Positions 39,129 through 48,656 of a DNA stretch of 64,000 bases are shown here, one piece after another. Made by a program: the position numbers and the translations under genes. The notes beneath the pieces are model-generated. The model ran no database searches. It saw nothing but the letters and a program-made list of their open reading frames with translations, and had not been told where the DNA came from. The stretch covers positions 1 through 64,000 of the forward strand of contig CAISYI010000265.1 of assembly GCA_903889595.1 (NCBI GenBank), written 5' to 3'. This DNA is from an uncultured beta proteobacterium. Lineage in GTDB: Bacteria > Pseudomonadota > Gammaproteobacteria > Burkholderiales > Burkholderiaceae. Numbering within the stretch: the stretch's first letter is position 1; the number at the start of each line of letters is the position of its first letter.

Positions 39129-40136
39129 ATGCCACCTATTTCTGAGAGTAGAAGAACTTTATTGCAATTCGTGATTGCATCAGTTGGTTCCTCATGTTTA
39201 GCTGATAAGAAAATTTTTGCTAAAGATGTATGGCCAAGCTCTAAGCCAATCAAAATTATTATTCCTGCACAACCCGGCGGAGGCTTAGATTTAATCGCCC
39301 GAACAATGGCTGATAAACTTACCCAAGCCACAGGCACCTCATTTATTTCAGAGAATATTGGCGGTGGCGGGGGAACCATTGCAAGTCTTGCGACTTCAAG
39401 AGCAATTCCAGATGGTCAGACATTCATGGTTGTAAACATCAGCACCCATGGTACTAATCCGGCAATTAGAAATCTTCCCTATGACTCCATGAAAGACTTT
39501 ACTCATATAGCTATGGTTGGTGGGTCACCAAACGTTCTATTAGTAGGTCCAGAATTGAGTAAATTAAACTCAATAGAGGCATTATTTAATGAGTTAAAAA
39601 AGAAAGGTAGACCAATCAGTTATGGCTCAGCTGGCCCTGGTACTTCCTCACATCTTCTTGTAGAAGAATTAAGTGTTGCAACTGGGATTCCTTTTTTACA
39701 TGCTCCTTATAGAGGAATTGGTCCTGCTTTGGTGGACGTGATGGCTGGTAGGGTAGATGTTGCTTTTCCAGGTCTAATTGCTGCTTTACAGTTCATTAAA
39801 GGAAATCGTTTAAAACCTTTTGCGGTTACTTCTCAAACTCGAATGCCTCAAATTCCAAACATACCAACTTTTACTGAGATAGGAATGCCTGACTTCTCAA
39901 GCTTGCAATGGTATGGGATATCTGGACCGGCAGGGATACCAACTGACATTGTGAATAACTTAAATAGTCAAATTAATCGTATTCTCAAAGACCCACAAAT
40001 CATGGCAAAGTTTGACGCAGAGACACTAACTGTTCTCCCAATGACACCCCAACAATTTACAACTTTTATTGATAAAGATTTAAATAAATGGAAAAAGGTA
40101 GTAAAAGAAAGAGGAATACAAGTTGATGGTGCTTAA
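39129..40136 (+). CDS. Bug/TctC family substrate-binding protein (Tat-type leader)
   Basis: The third Bug family protein, about 335 aa. The leader SRRTLLQFVIASVGSS has a twin Arg and looks like a Tat signal rather than a plain Sec signal. The mature part has WPSSKPIKIIIPAQPGGGLDLIARTMA and HAPYRGIGPALVDVMAGRVD. I prefer ATG 39129 to the track's TTG at 39108. It is 27 bp after the VOC gene and would be regulated with it by the GntR repressor. The ligand is unknown. Confidence 0.88.
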   Translation: MPPISESRRTLLQFVIASVGSSCLADKKIFAKDVWPSSKPIKIIIPAQPGGGLDLIARTMADKLTQATGTSFISENIGGGGGTIASLATSRAIPDGQTFMVVNISTHGTNPAIRNLPYDSMKDFTHIAMVGGSPNVLLVGPELSKLNSIEALFNELKKKGRPISYGSAGPGTSSHLLVEELSVATGIPFLHAPYRGIGPALVDVMAGRVDVAFPGLIAALQFIKGNRLKPFAVTSQTRMPQIPNIPTFTEIGMPDFSSLQWYGISGPAGIPTDIVNNLNSQINRILKDPQIMAKFDAETLTVLPMTPQQFTTFIDKDLNKWKKVVKERGIQVDGA

Positions 40137-40324
40137 GTAATCAGCTAGCAAAGCTCCATAATTGGGGAAAGTTAAGATTTTCGATTAAATTAACTAGGTG
40201 CTTTAGGTATAAAGTGCCGTAATCAACTCAATAGTTGAAGATTATGTCAATAAATTCATCAGCTTGAGGGCGTATTTATAGTAATATATTTCAAAATAAT
40301 CCTTAACCTCGCCAACCTTTAATA

Positions 40325-41011
40325 ATGGTTCATTACATGAAAAATATCTCTGCTAAATTAGCACTTGCATGCCTTGTTTCAGTATCAATAAATTTACATG
40401 CTGAAAAATTACCTTTTGAAGGACTTTACGGTCAAATTGGAATTGGATATGATGGAGCTTCCCCATCTGCTACGGGTTCTTCAACTGGAAATCTTAGTAC
40501 GGTTTATGGAAGTTACAATATCGGCAAAGCCTATAATTTTAACGAGTCTCTTGCATTGGGATACAACTATGTTCTCGATCCAAAAATTCGTTTAGGTATT
40601 GGCTTTGAATACCATGTGATGATTGCAGTACCAAAACAAGATGCTACTTTAACCACCGGAAATACCACTGCAGTTATTGGTGGTTACGTCAAAAAGAATT
40701 CCTATGATTTTTTCATAGCACCTGGTTATGTGGTTGATACTGATGGTCTTGCTTACGCTAAGTTCGGTTTGTCTTCATCTAGGGCTGAGTTATTGGGTGA
40801 TACGATTAATTTCAAAGGTTACACCTTTGGTGCAGGGTACAAATATGCACTTGATCCAAACATGTTTGTTTTCGGTGAAGTAAATTACTCAGTTTATGGA
40901 GATCAAACTTCCTATCCGACCACATATATCAACGGCGCGACTGCAACTCACAATCTTAACTATAGCTACAACTCAAAAATGGCTTTAATCGGTTATGGTT
41001 TCAGATTCTAA
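40325..41011 (+). CDS. Outer-membrane beta-barrel protein
   Basis: A 228-aa exported protein with a signal peptide (to about residue 26, NLHA) and alternating aromatic/polar beta strands typical of small 8-strand OmpA/OmpW-like barrels. It ends in a terminal Phe (IGYGFRF), the usual BamA recognition signal. An in-frame ATG at 40337 is the likelier start, as MKNISAKLALA is a normal signal start. I cannot name the family more precisely. Confidence 0.7.
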   Translation: MVHYMKNISAKLALACLVSVSINLHAEKLPFEGLYGQIGIGYDGASPSATGSSTGNLSTVYGSYNIGKAYNFNESLALGYNYVLDPKIRLGIGFEYHVMIAVPKQDATLTTGNTTAVIGGYVKKNSYDFFIAPGYVVDTDGLAYAKFGLSSSRAELLGDTINFKGYTFGAGYKYALDPNMFVFGEVNYSVYGDQTSYPTTYINGATATHNLNYSYNSKMALIGYGFRF

Positions 41012-41014
41012 GTT

Positions 41015-41863
41015 TTAAAAAAGAGTTTCTTTTTTCAAATTCCTTAAGATAAAGTCTGCTGTAACAACAGCAGCATCTTGAGTCATCTTCTCTTCAAATA
41101 TTAGGCTCACAATATCTTCAACATCATATTTCTGAAAATGATGGACTTCTCCATCGTTATTAGTTGGATTCCAATCATCATCAACGATCAAATCAAAAGT
41201 AAATATTCTTTCGTGATGGACTTCATTTGGCGGTAGTGGTCTTCTGATCTCGATTGAACCAATAGGATAAAGATTCTTTAATTGATTCGAAGTAACACCT
41301 GCCTCTTCCCAAAGCTCACGAATGACGGAAGATTGAATTGTTTCAAGTGCGCTAATCCCTCCAGCCGTCATGTTATCTAACAAACCAGGATCTACGGTTT
41401 TGCTATCGCTTCTTGTCGCTAGCCATAGGAGTCCATCCTCAGAGCAGCCGTTTACATGAACTGCATGGCTAATGAATCCGAAGCCTCTAAAAGCAGCACG
41501 TTCTAATTGAAAAGCTTCATGAGAGTCTTCTCTTAAGAATGAAAAATTTTCATTACGCCAATGAGAAAATACCTTCTTAGACCTTAAGAATTCAGCAAGA
41601 ATTTTCAGCTCTAAACTTAATTCTTGTGAGGATGCATTGGATAAAATAAGCGCATCTTTTGTCACTTGTATCAGGAAAAACTCATTCTGATCTTGGTCTA
41701 ATAATTCCTGAATGAGCATTAAGCATGATGGAGAAATGCTTCCTATTACCTGATTGTTATAGAAGACTGGTGCAAAATTTTGAGGAATTGAACGATAAGA
41801 TGTTTCAATGATTTCCATCAGTGCTGATTTAGTCGAATCAGAAATTACATAACTTAATTTCAT
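41015..41863 (-). CDS. Nudix hydrolase (DUF4743-type)
   Basis: A 282-aa protein with an N-terminal DUF4743-like domain (about 1-120) and a Nudix domain. The Nudix box is complete: GGISALETIQSS followed by VIRELWEEAGV (Gx5Ex7REUxEExGU). Related proteins resemble eukaryotic thiamine-pyrophosphokinase-associated Nudix enzymes and are thought to act on damaged thiamine diphosphates. Substrate unproven. The two 75-bp repeats lie in its upstream region. Confidence 0.85.
   Translation of the reverse strand: MKLSYVISDSTKSALMEIIETSYRSIPQNFAPVFYNNQVIGSISPSCLMLIQELLDQDQNEFFLIQVTKDALILSNASSQELSLELKILAEFLRSKKVFSHWRNENFSFLREDSHEAFQLERAAFRGFGFISHAVHVNGCSEDGLLWLATRSDSKTVDPGLLDNMTAGGISALETIQSSVIRELWEEAGVTSNQLKNLYPIGSIEIRRPLPPNEVHHERIFTFDLIVDDDWNPTNNDGEVHHFQKYDVEDIVSLIFEEKMTQDAAVVTADFILRNLKKETLF
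41017..41035. terminator. AT-rich hairpin between convergent barrel and Nudix genes
   Basis: AAAAAAGA / TCTTTTTT (8 bp, 3-nt loop) spans the convergent gene ends. The stem has only one G:C pair, so it is a weak terminator candidate. The right-hand T-run would be the tail for the plus strand. Confidence 0.35.
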
Positions 41864-41902
41864 ATAACATTTCTTTGCAAAATTTTTAAAACTATTTAAA
41901 TT

Positions 41903-41977
41903 TTTCCATTACCACTTTAGGGGGAAAGTATGGTTCTTAAAATTGGGATTAGTCAGCGAATGCCCCACCAAAACTAA
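41903..41977 (+). repeat. 75-bp intergenic repeat, copy 1
   Basis: The first of two ungapped copies (about 80% identical by hand count) in the non-coding region 41864-42548. Conserved blocks are TTACCACTTTAGGGGGAA, ATGGT, CTTAAAATT, AGTCAGC and TGCCCCACCA. It is not coding. GGGG and CCCC at its two ends could pair. It lies about 40 bp upstream of the Nudix gene start. Confidence 0.75.
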
Positions 41978-42030
41978 TATTTTTTTCAACTTTTACATAT
42001 TATGGAAAATACTAGTGTGTAAGTTAGTGT

Positions 42031-42105
42031 TTTCCCTTACCACTTTAGGGGGAATGAATGGTGCTTAAAATTTGAGCAAGTCAGCCCTTGCCCCACCATG
42101 TCTAA
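42031..42105 (+). repeat. 75-bp intergenic repeat, copy 2
   Basis: The second copy, same orientation, offset 128 bp from copy 1. Blocks are conserved while intervening positions vary. GCTTAAAATTTGAGC in this copy can form a 6-bp stem, and copy 1 can form a weaker equivalent in a shifted register. The whole may be a tandem structured RNA or a pair of protein-binding sites. Confidence 0.75.
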
Positions 42106-42126
42106 CTATTTTCACTATTTATTGCT

Positions 42127-42153
42127 ACTTATCCACAATACTTGTGGATAAGT
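42127..42153. promoter_or_regulatory. Inverted pair of consensus DnaA boxes
   Basis: A perfect 12-bp inverted repeat with a 3-bp spacer contains TTATCCACA (42129-42137) and its reverse TGTGGATAA (42143-42151), both exact matches to the strong DnaA box. There is no U-run on either side, so a terminator is unlikely. An A-rich tract (42162-42179) follows. It could titrate or reactivate DnaA, or let DnaA control parE. Confidence 0.6.
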
Positions 42154-42256
42154 TATTCTTTAAAAAAACAAAAAAAAAGATTGACAATGAGACAGAATAT
42201 TTTTAATAAAATAAAACAGATGCTAATGCGTTTGTTCTCAATATTAATCTCAAATT

Positions 42257-42331
42257 TGGTCCCGCCGACAGGAATCGAACCTGTATCTTACGCTTAGGAG
42301 GCATACGTTCTATCCATTGAACTACGGCGAG
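42257..42331 (-). tRNA. tRNA-Arg (CCT)
   Basis: The minus strand folds into a 75-nt tRNA: acceptor CTCGCCG/CGGCGGG, anticodon loop CTCCTAA within TATGC/GCGTA giving anticodon CCT (reads AGG), T-arm with GGTTCGATTCC, and encoded CCA. The rest of 41864-42548 outside the repeats, DnaA boxes and this tRNA holds nothing I recognise, apart from a TTGACA at 42181 without a good -10. Confidence 0.93.
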
Positions 42332-42548
42332 ATTGGATGATTTTACAATGAATGTAAATAATATTTAATTTTCAAAAAAGTTAAAAAAATAAATTGTGTA
42401 TTAGATCAAGAGTTTAGTTAAAAATAGTTTGATTTAGTATGGGTAAATGATGATACGTCGTATTGAAAATTGATAATATAGTCAGCAATTTAGAATATCA
42501 TCTTGAAATCCATTCATTCAATTACGGCAAGCTACATTAGTTATTTCC

Positions 42549-44537
42549 ATGGCAACAAATAAAGAAAACTACAGCGAATCATCCATCAAAGTTTTAAAAG
42601 GCTTAGAGCCAGTAAAACAACGACCTGGTATGTACACGCGCACCGACAACCCGTTACATATTATTCAAGAGGTTATTGATAATGCCTCGGACGAAGCATT
42701 AGGTGGTCATGGTAAAGAAATTTCACTGATAATGCATATTGATGGCAGCATCAGTGTAGAAGATTTTGGCAGAGGTATTCCTGTTGGAATGCATCCTGAA
42801 GAAAAAAAACCCGTTGTTGAAATTGTATTTACACAACTCCATGCTGGTGGAAAATTCGAAAAAGGAAGCGCTGGAGCTTATGCATTTTCAGGCGGGCTTC
42901 ATGGAGTTGGTGTTTCAGTTACTAATGCCTTATCAAAGCGTCTCGAAGTTCAAGTATGCAGAGAAAAGTTTTTTTCTACTTTGGCCTTTGAAAATGGATT
43001 TTTAGTCGAAAACATCCAGTCAATTCCGATTACCAAAGGAAGTAAACAAAACGGTACAAGAGTCAGAGTTTGGCCAGATCCAAAGTACTTCGATTCCCCA
43101 GTCATTCCATTGAACGAATTACAGCGTTTATTGAGGTCAAAAGCCGTTTTGCTGCCAGGTGTTAAAGTTAACTTAACCGTTGAAAAAAATAACGATACTC
43201 AATCATGGATTTATGAAAAAGGATTAAGAGGTTATTTAGATGAGGCAATGGTTCAATTGGGTCACAGTGAAACTCTAATTCCTCCATTTGAAGGTGAACA
43301 CTTTGCTCACCCTGACGTAGTTGGTGAAGAAAGCTTTGCACAAGGCGAGGGTGCTTCTTGGGTTGTTGCTTGGACGGAGTTTGGTAATCCTGTGCGCGAG
43401 AGTTATGTGAACTTAATTCCTACGACTGCCGGTGGAACTCATGAGAGCGGCCTTCGAGAGGGGCTGTTTAATGCGGTGAAGTCATTTATTGAAATGCATG
43501 CTTTGCTACCAAAAGGCGTTAAATTAATGCCGGATGATGTGTTTGCGAGAGCATCTTTTGTACTTTCAGCTAAAGTTCTTGACCCACAGTTTCAGGGTCA
43601 AATTAAAGAACGTTTAAATTCGAGAGATGCAGTTCGACTTGTTTCTGGCTTTGTAAAGTCTGCTCTTGATCTATGGCTAAATGAACACGTTGATTTAGGT
43701 AAGAAACTTGCTGATTTAGTTATCAAGCAAGCTCAAGCAAGAACCAAAGCTGGCCAAAAAGTTGAGAAGAAAAAATCCTCTGGGGTAGCGGTATTACCCG
43801 GTAAATTAACAGATTGTGAAAGTGAAGATATCATCATCAATGAAATCTTTTTAGTAGAGGGCGATTCAGCAGGTGGCTCTGCCAAGATGGGACGAAATAA
43901 AGAGTATCAGGCCATCTTACCTTTAAGAGGAAAGGTACTAAATACCTGGGAAGCTGATAAAGATAGATTATTTGCAAATAATGAAGTTCACGATATAGCG
44001 GTTGCAATTGGCGTTGATCCCCACAGTGCGAGTGATGAACCTGATTTAAGTAATCTTCGTTATGGAAAAGTTTGTATTTTGTCTGATGCTGACGTTGACG
44101 GTTCTCATATTCAAGTTCTTTTGTTAACACTTTTTTATAAACACTTTCCAAAATTAGTTGAACGCGGTCATATTTACGTAGCAAGACCGCCTCTTTTTAG
44201 AGTAGATGCACCTGCTAGAGGGAAGAAGCCTGCTCAAAAGATCTATGCATTAGATCTTCCAGAATTAAAAAATATTGAAGACAAGTTAATCAAAGATGGT
44301 CTAAAGACAGGAAGTTGGCAAATATCAAGATTTAAAGGTTTAGGTGAAATGAGTCCTGAGCAGTTGTGGGAGACTACTTTAAATCCTGATACTAGAAGAT
44401 TGTTGCCAATCCTCACAGGTAGCTTAGGTCTTGAAGATACAAATAAGTTGATGGATATGCTAATGGGTAAATCTGAATCATCAGCTCGCAGGACCTGGTT
44501 AGAAGATCGTGGTAATGAAGTAGAAGCGGATATTTAA
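42549..44537 (+). CDS. parE: DNA topoisomerase IV subunit B (ParE)
   Basis: A 662-aa GHKL ATPase subunit of topoisomerase IV, which decatenates daughter chromosomes. ATPase motifs are VIDNASDEALGG, EDFGRGIPVG and LHGVGVSVTNALS. The TOPRIM domain has LVEGDSAGGSAKMGR and DADVDGSHI. The domain order and length fit ParE rather than GyrB (no long TOPRIM insert). parC follows after 3 bp. Confidence 0.96.
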   Translation: MATNKENYSESSIKVLKGLEPVKQRPGMYTRTDNPLHIIQEVIDNASDEALGGHGKEISLIMHIDGSISVEDFGRGIPVGMHPEEKKPVVEIVFTQLHAGGKFEKGSAGAYAFSGGLHGVGVSVTNALSKRLEVQVCREKFFSTLAFENGFLVENIQSIPITKGSKQNGTRVRVWPDPKYFDSPVIPLNELQRLLRSKAVLLPGVKVNLTVEKNNDTQSWIYEKGLRGYLDEAMVQLGHSETLIPPFEGEHFAHPDVVGEESFAQGEGASWVVAWTEFGNPVRESYVNLIPTTAGGTHESGLREGLFNAVKSFIEMHALLPKGVKLMPDDVFARASFVLSAKVLDPQFQGQIKERLNSRDAVRLVSGFVKSALDLWLNEHVDLGKKLADLVIKQAQARTKAGQKVEKKKSSGVAVLPGKLTDCESEDIIINEIFLVEGDSAGGSAKMGRNKEYQAILPLRGKVLNTWEADKDRLFANNEVHDIAVAIGVDPHSASDEPDLSNLRYGKVCILSDADVDGSHIQVLLLTLFYKHFPKLVERGHIYVARPPLFRVDAPARGKKPAQKIYALDLPELKNIEDKLIKDGLKTGSWQISRFKGLGEMSPEQLWETTLNPDTRRLLPILTGSLGLEDTNKLMDMLMGKSESSARRTWLEDRGNEVEADI

Positions 44538-44540
44538 GTT

Positions 44541-46871
44541 ATGGCAAATAATAATGAATTAGATCTTTTTTCAAACATTCAACCAGAGGATCCGAATGAT
44601 TCTTTGGTATTGGGACATTTTGCTGAAAGAGCATATTTAGATTACGCAATTAGCGTGGTTAAAGGTCGTGCATTACCCGAGTTAGCAGATGGTCAAAAGC
44701 CTGTACAAAGAAGAATTCTTTACTCGATGAGTGAAATGGGTTTAAGGTTTGATGCTAAACCAGTTAAAAGCGCCAGGGTGGTAGGTGATGTATTAGGTAA
44801 GTTTCACCCGCATGGTGATCAATCTGCTTATGATGCCTTGGTTCGATTGGCGCAAAGTTTTAGCCTTCGATATCCTCTGATTGATGGTCAGGGTAATTTT
44901 GGTTCAAGGGATGGAGACGGTGCAGCGGCAATGCGGTACACGGAAGCTCGCCTTACGAAGATCTCGAGTTTATTATTGGATGAGCTCGATCAAGGTACTG
45001 TTGATTTTATTCCAAATTATGATGGATCTTTTACTGAGCCGGCGTTACTACCAGCAAGACTTCCTTTTGTTTTATTAAATGGTGCATCTGGGATTGCCGT
45101 TGGTATGGCAACTGAAATACCCTCTCATAATTTAGTAGAGGTGGCAGCAGCTAGCGTAGCGATCTTAAAAAATCCAAAAATTTCTGAAGATGAAATTTTG
45201 AATATTATTCCTGGGCCAGACTTTCCTGGTGGTGGCCAAATCATTTCGTCAATTCAAGAAATTCAAGAAATATATAAGCTCGGTCGTGGTAGTCTAAAAA
45301 TGAGAGCTCGCTGGAACATTGAGGAATTGGCCCGTGGACAATGGAAGCTTGTTATTACCGAAATGCCTCCCAATGCCTCTACTCAAAAAGTGCTTCAAGA
45401 AATTGAAGAACTAACTAATCCAAAAGTGAAAATTGGAAAGAAATCTTTATCTGCTGACCAAAACTCCTTAAAGCAAGCCGCTTTAGCAATGCTCGACGGG
45501 GTTCGTGATGAATCCAGTAAAGATGCTGCTGTGCGCTTGGTCTTTGAACCAAAATCAAAAAATATCGATGTTAATGAATTCGCGAATTTTTTACTCGCTC
45601 ATACCTCTCTTGAATCAAATGCTTCTATCAATTTGGTAATGATTGGAACTGATGGACGTCCAAGACAAAAAGGCTTATTGGCGATTTTGCAGGAATGGGC
45701 ACAATTCCGAATCCAAACTGTTACAAGACGAACTGCTTTTCGTTTAAAAAAGGTTGAAGATAGAATTCACATTTTAGAAGGTCGTCAATTAATTCTTCTA
45801 AATATTGATGAAGTAATTCAAATTATTCGTGCAAGTGATGAGCCTAAAAAAGATTTGATGGAAGCTTTTAAATTATCTGAGCGTCAAGCAGATGACATTC
45901 TAGAGATTCGATTACGACAACTAGCCAGATTAGAAGCGATTAAGATTGAACAAGAACTTAACCAACTTAATCAAGAGAAAGAAGACTTATCCAACTTGTT
46001 AGGTAACGATTCTGTTATGCGTCGCCGTATCATTAAAGAAATTGAAGCCGATAGTAAGACGTTTGGAGACGCTAGAAGAACCTTAATACAAGAAGAAAAA
46101 CGCTCTATTATTCAAACAAAAGTCGTAGATGAGGCTGTTACGGTTATTGTTTCACAAAAAGGCTGGGTAAGATCTCGTCTTGGTCACGGACATGACCCAC
46201 TGCAGTTTTCTTTCAAGGCTGGCGATAATTTATATGCGGTTTTTGAATGTAGAACTATTGATTTTATTTTAGGTGTTGGTAGCAATGGCCGTGTTTACAG
46301 CGTGGCTGTGTCTGATTTGCCTGGAGCACGGGGTGATGGTGTGCCAATGACATCACTTGTCAGTATGGTTTCTGGTACTCAAATGATTGCCTTTTATGCA
46401 GGTCAATTAGATGATTTGATTCTTATTGCCATGTCCTCTGGTAATGGCTTTTTAGCTAATGTTGCAGACATGGTTACAAGAAACAAAGCAGGTAAATCTT
46501 TTGTAGGACTGAATGAAAAGTTTTCACCTGCGGATAGTATTTTGCCCCTCTACAAGATAAAAGAATCGATGAAGCAAGTAGCTTGCTATTCATCCGAAGG
46601 TAAATTACTTTCATTCGATATCGCTGAATTAAAACGTCTACCGTCCGGAGGGAAGGGCGTAATTTTGATGGATATTGGTGATAAAGCACAATTATTAAGT
46701 GCTATTTGCTACGATGAGCAAGGTTTGTTGCTAGAAGGTTTAGGGCGCGCCAACAAGCCAAGCTCTGTAACACTTAGCATGAAAACTTTGTTGACTTACA
46801 AGACTTCAAGAGCTAAAAAAGGTCAATTCGTCGAACCAAGACTGAAAGAAGCACTATTAAAGTCAGTCTAG
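44541..46871 (+). CDS. parC: DNA topoisomerase IV subunit A (ParC)
   Basis: The 776-aa cleavage-and-rejoining subunit of topoisomerase IV. The active-site Tyr is in [13 protein letters not shown], preceded by [19 protein letters not shown]. The shortened C-terminal domain (after about residue 500) is typical of ParC, with no clear GyrA-box. It forms an operon with parE. Confidence 0.96.
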   Translation: MANNNELDLFSNIQPEDPNDSLVLGHFAERAYLDYAISVVKGRALPELADGQKPVQRRILYSMSEMGLRFDAKPVKSARVVGDVLGKFHPHGDQSAYDALVRLAQSFSLRYPLIDGQGNFGSRDGDGAAAMRYTEARLTKISSLLLDELDQGTVDFIPNYDGSFTEPALLPARLPFVLLNGASGIAVGMATEIPSHNLVEVAAASVAILKNPKISEDEILNIIPGPDFPGGGQIISSIQEIQEIYKLGRGSLKMRARWNIEELARGQWKLVITEMPPNASTQKVLQEIEELTNPKVKIGKKSLSADQNSLKQAALAMLDGVRDESSKDAAVRLVFEPKSKNIDVNEFANFLLAHTSLESNASINLVMIGTDGRPRQKGLLAILQEWAQFRIQTVTRRTAFRLKKVEDRIHILEGRQLILLNIDEVIQIIRASDEPKKDLMEAFKLSERQADDILEIRLRQLARLEAIKIEQELNQLNQEKEDLSNLLGNDSVMRRRIIKEIEADSKTFGDARRTLIQEEKRSIIQTKVVDEAVTVIVSQKGWVRSRLGHGHDPLQFSFKAGDNLYAVFECRTIDFILGVGSNGRVYSVAVSDLPGARGDGVPMTSLVSMVSGTQMIAFYAGQLDDLILIAMSSGNGFLANVADMVTRNKAGKSFVGLNEKFSPADSILPLYKIKESMKQVACYSSEGKLLSFDIAELKRLPSGGKGVILMDIGDKAQLLSAICYDEQGLLLEGLGRANKPSSVTLSMKTLLTYKTSRAKKGQFVEPRLKEALLKSV

Positions 46872-46888
46872 TCGACTGTTTTAACTTA

Positions 46889-46948
46889 GGTCATCCAAAG
46901 AAGTGAAGTCATTTTTTTCTAGACTTCACCAATCTGGACTGAATGACC
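46889..46948. terminator. Nested inverted repeats between parC and ridA-like gene
   Basis: GTGAAGTC / GACTTCAC (46903-46910 and 46922-46929) sits inside an outer pair GGTCAT / ATGACC (46889-46894, 46943-46948). The inner loop contains T7. This lies between convergent genes and could act as a bidirectional terminator. The lack of a clean U-run after the stem makes it only probable. Confidence 0.45.
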
Positions 46949-46962
46949 TTAATTACCTTTAA

Positions 46963-47439
46963 CTAATTTGTGGCAATTTCTGCTATGAGCTCAATTTCAA
47001 CGCAAACACCCATTGGTAATTGATTTACTCCTACTGCACTTCTAGCATGTTTGCCAGCGTCCCCCAATACTTCCACGAGTAGTTCAGAGCAACCATTGGT
47101 TACTAAATGGTGTTCGGTAAAATCGGGGGTACAGTTCACAAAGCTGCTCACTTTAATGATGCGTTGTATACCATCAATATCTCCCAAATGCTTTTCTAAG
47201 GTAGCTAATAAATCAATGGCTACAGATCTTGCAGCAAGCTTACCTTCTTCGGTAGTTAATTCTTGACCAAGCTTACCCACCCATGGGACTCCATCTTTTT
47301 TGGCAATATGGCCAGATAAATACACCAAATTACCAATATGTGTGGACATGACGTAGGATGCTGCTGGAGCAGAGGGTTTAGGCAAAACAATGCCGAGTTC
47401 CGCCAGGCGTTGTTTACGTTGAGAATTAGAGTCGATCAT
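46963..47439 (-). CDS. RidA family (YjgF/YER057c/UK114) protein
   Basis: A 158-aa protein of the RidA superfamily, longer subgroup. Family features are NLVYLSGHIAKKDG, a central KVSSFVNCTPDFTEHH, and HARSAVGVNQLPMGVCVEIELIAE with the conserved Arg and Glu of enamine/imine deaminases. It may detoxify reactive 2-aminoacrylate-type intermediates. Subgroup function is not certain. Confidence 0.87.
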   Translation of the reverse strand: MIDSNSQRKQRLAELGIVLPKPSAPAASYVMSTHIGNLVYLSGHIAKKDGVPWVGKLGQELTTEEGKLAARSVAIDLLATLEKHLGDIDGIQRIIKVSSFVNCTPDFTEHHLVTNGCSELLVEVLGDAGKHARSAVGVNQLPMGVCVEIELIAEIATN

Positions 47440-47478
47440 ATATCCGCCATAAAAATTTGTTAAGAGTAGTATAAATGA

Positions 47479-48654
47479 CTATTTCGATAATTCATTCATT
47501 GCATTTTCAAGGCCAACTAAGGTCACGGGAAACATTTTTCCTCGTATTAGTTCTTTGATGATGCTAACTGACTGACGGTATTGCCAAACTCCTTCGGGTT
47601 CCGGATTTAACCAAATTACTTTTTTAAAGTGTTCGAGGATTCGATTCACCCAAGTTGCACCAGCTTCATTATTGTTGTACTCAACTGATCCACCAATGGA
47701 TAAAATTTCATAGGGGCTCATTGTTGCATCCCCCACGAAAATGACTTTATATTCTGAACCGTATTTATTAAGAATATCCATCGTATCAAATTTTTCTAAA
47801 TGTCTTCTTTGATTATTTTTCCAGACATAATCATACAAACAGTTGTGAAAATAGTAATATTCAAGATGTTTTAATTCGGTTTTAGCTGCTGAAAACAACT
47901 CTTCAACACGTTGAATATGGTCATCCATTGACCCACCGACGTCCATTAATAAAATGACCTTAATATTATTGTGACGCTCTGGTCGCATTTTTATATCTAA
48001 GTAACCAGCGTTAGCAGCCGTCGATTGAATCGTATTAACTAAATCAAATTCATCAGCAATTCCTGTTCTAGTAAATTGCCGCAGACGACGTAAGGCCATT
48101 TTGATATTACGAATATTCAACTCTTGACGATCATCATAATCTTGGAAAGTTCTTTTTTCCCAGACTTTTAACGCTGTTCGGTTTCCAGCACTTTCACCTT
48201 TGATTCTAAAGCCCTCAGGGTGAAACCCACCATGACCAAAGGGAGAAGAGCCACCTGTACCAATCCATTTACTACCACCTTCATGACGACTTTTTTGCTC
48301 TTTCATTAATTCATCGAGTCTTTTCATTAAGGCATCTAAACCGCCCAATTTTTCAATCTTTGCCTTATCTTCAGGAGATAATTCTTTTTGAAATTTCTTA
48401 ATTAGCCAATCATCCGAAATTTCTCCAGATAACCCTATGATAGATTCAACCCCGGCAAAATATGTTGAAAATACTTGATCAAAGCGGTCAAAGAATTTTT
48501 CATCTTTTACTAGAGTTAGTCGGGTTAAAAAATAAAAATCTTGAATTGATGGCGGGATTACTTCTTTCTTTAAAGCATCTAATAAGGTTAGATATTCACC
48601 AATAGAAACAGGGATTTTCTGATCGCGAAGTTGAAAGAAAAATTCGATCAGCAT
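47479..48654 (-). CDS. VWA domain protein, CoxE-like
   Basis: A 391-aa protein with a helical N-terminal half and a C-terminal von Willebrand A domain. The metal-binding MIDAS motif reads LLMDVGGSMDDH (DxGxS), with FVGDATMS as the later acidic site. A Gly-rich linker (SKWIGTGGSSPFGHGGFHPEG) lies near residue 140. It follows the MoxR ATPase gene by 2 bp. Such MoxR/VWA pairs act as chaperones that insert cofactors or mature enzymes. The client is not adjacent. Confidence 0.85.
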   Translation of the reverse strand: MLIEFFFQLRDQKIPVSIGEYLTLLDALKKEVIPPSIQDFYFLTRLTLVKDEKFFDRFDQVFSTYFAGVESIIGLSGEISDDWLIKKFQKELSPEDKAKIEKLGGLDALMKRLDELMKEQKSRHEGGSKWIGTGGSSPFGHGGFHPEGFRIKGESAGNRTALKVWEKRTFQDYDDRQELNIRNIKMALRRLRQFTRTGIADEFDLVNTIQSTAANAGYLDIKMRPERHNNIKVILLMDVGGSMDDHIQRVEELFSAAKTELKHLEYYYFHNCLYDYVWKNNQRRHLEKFDTMDILNKYGSEYKVIFVGDATMSPYEILSIGGSVEYNNNEAGATWVNRILEHFKKVIWLNPEPEGVWQYRQSVSIIKELIRGKMFPVTLVGLENAMNELSK

Positions 48655-48656
48655 GA

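Noticed and set aside
40198-40220. Hairpin GGTGCTTT/AAAGTGCC after the third Bug gene
   Set aside because: It needs two G:U pairs and has no U-tract, so I do not call it a terminator.
42129-42151. Reading the DnaA-box palindrome as a transcription terminator
   Set aside because: No U-run follows it in either direction and it is not at the end of a gene.
43837-44184. 115-aa minus-strand ORF within parE
   Set aside because: It is an antisense shadow of a strongly conserved coding region, with no recognisable motif.
42549-44537. GyrB as the identity of the GHKL ATPase gene
   Set aside because: Pairing with a parC-type subunit and the shorter length without the TOPRIM insert indicate ParE.
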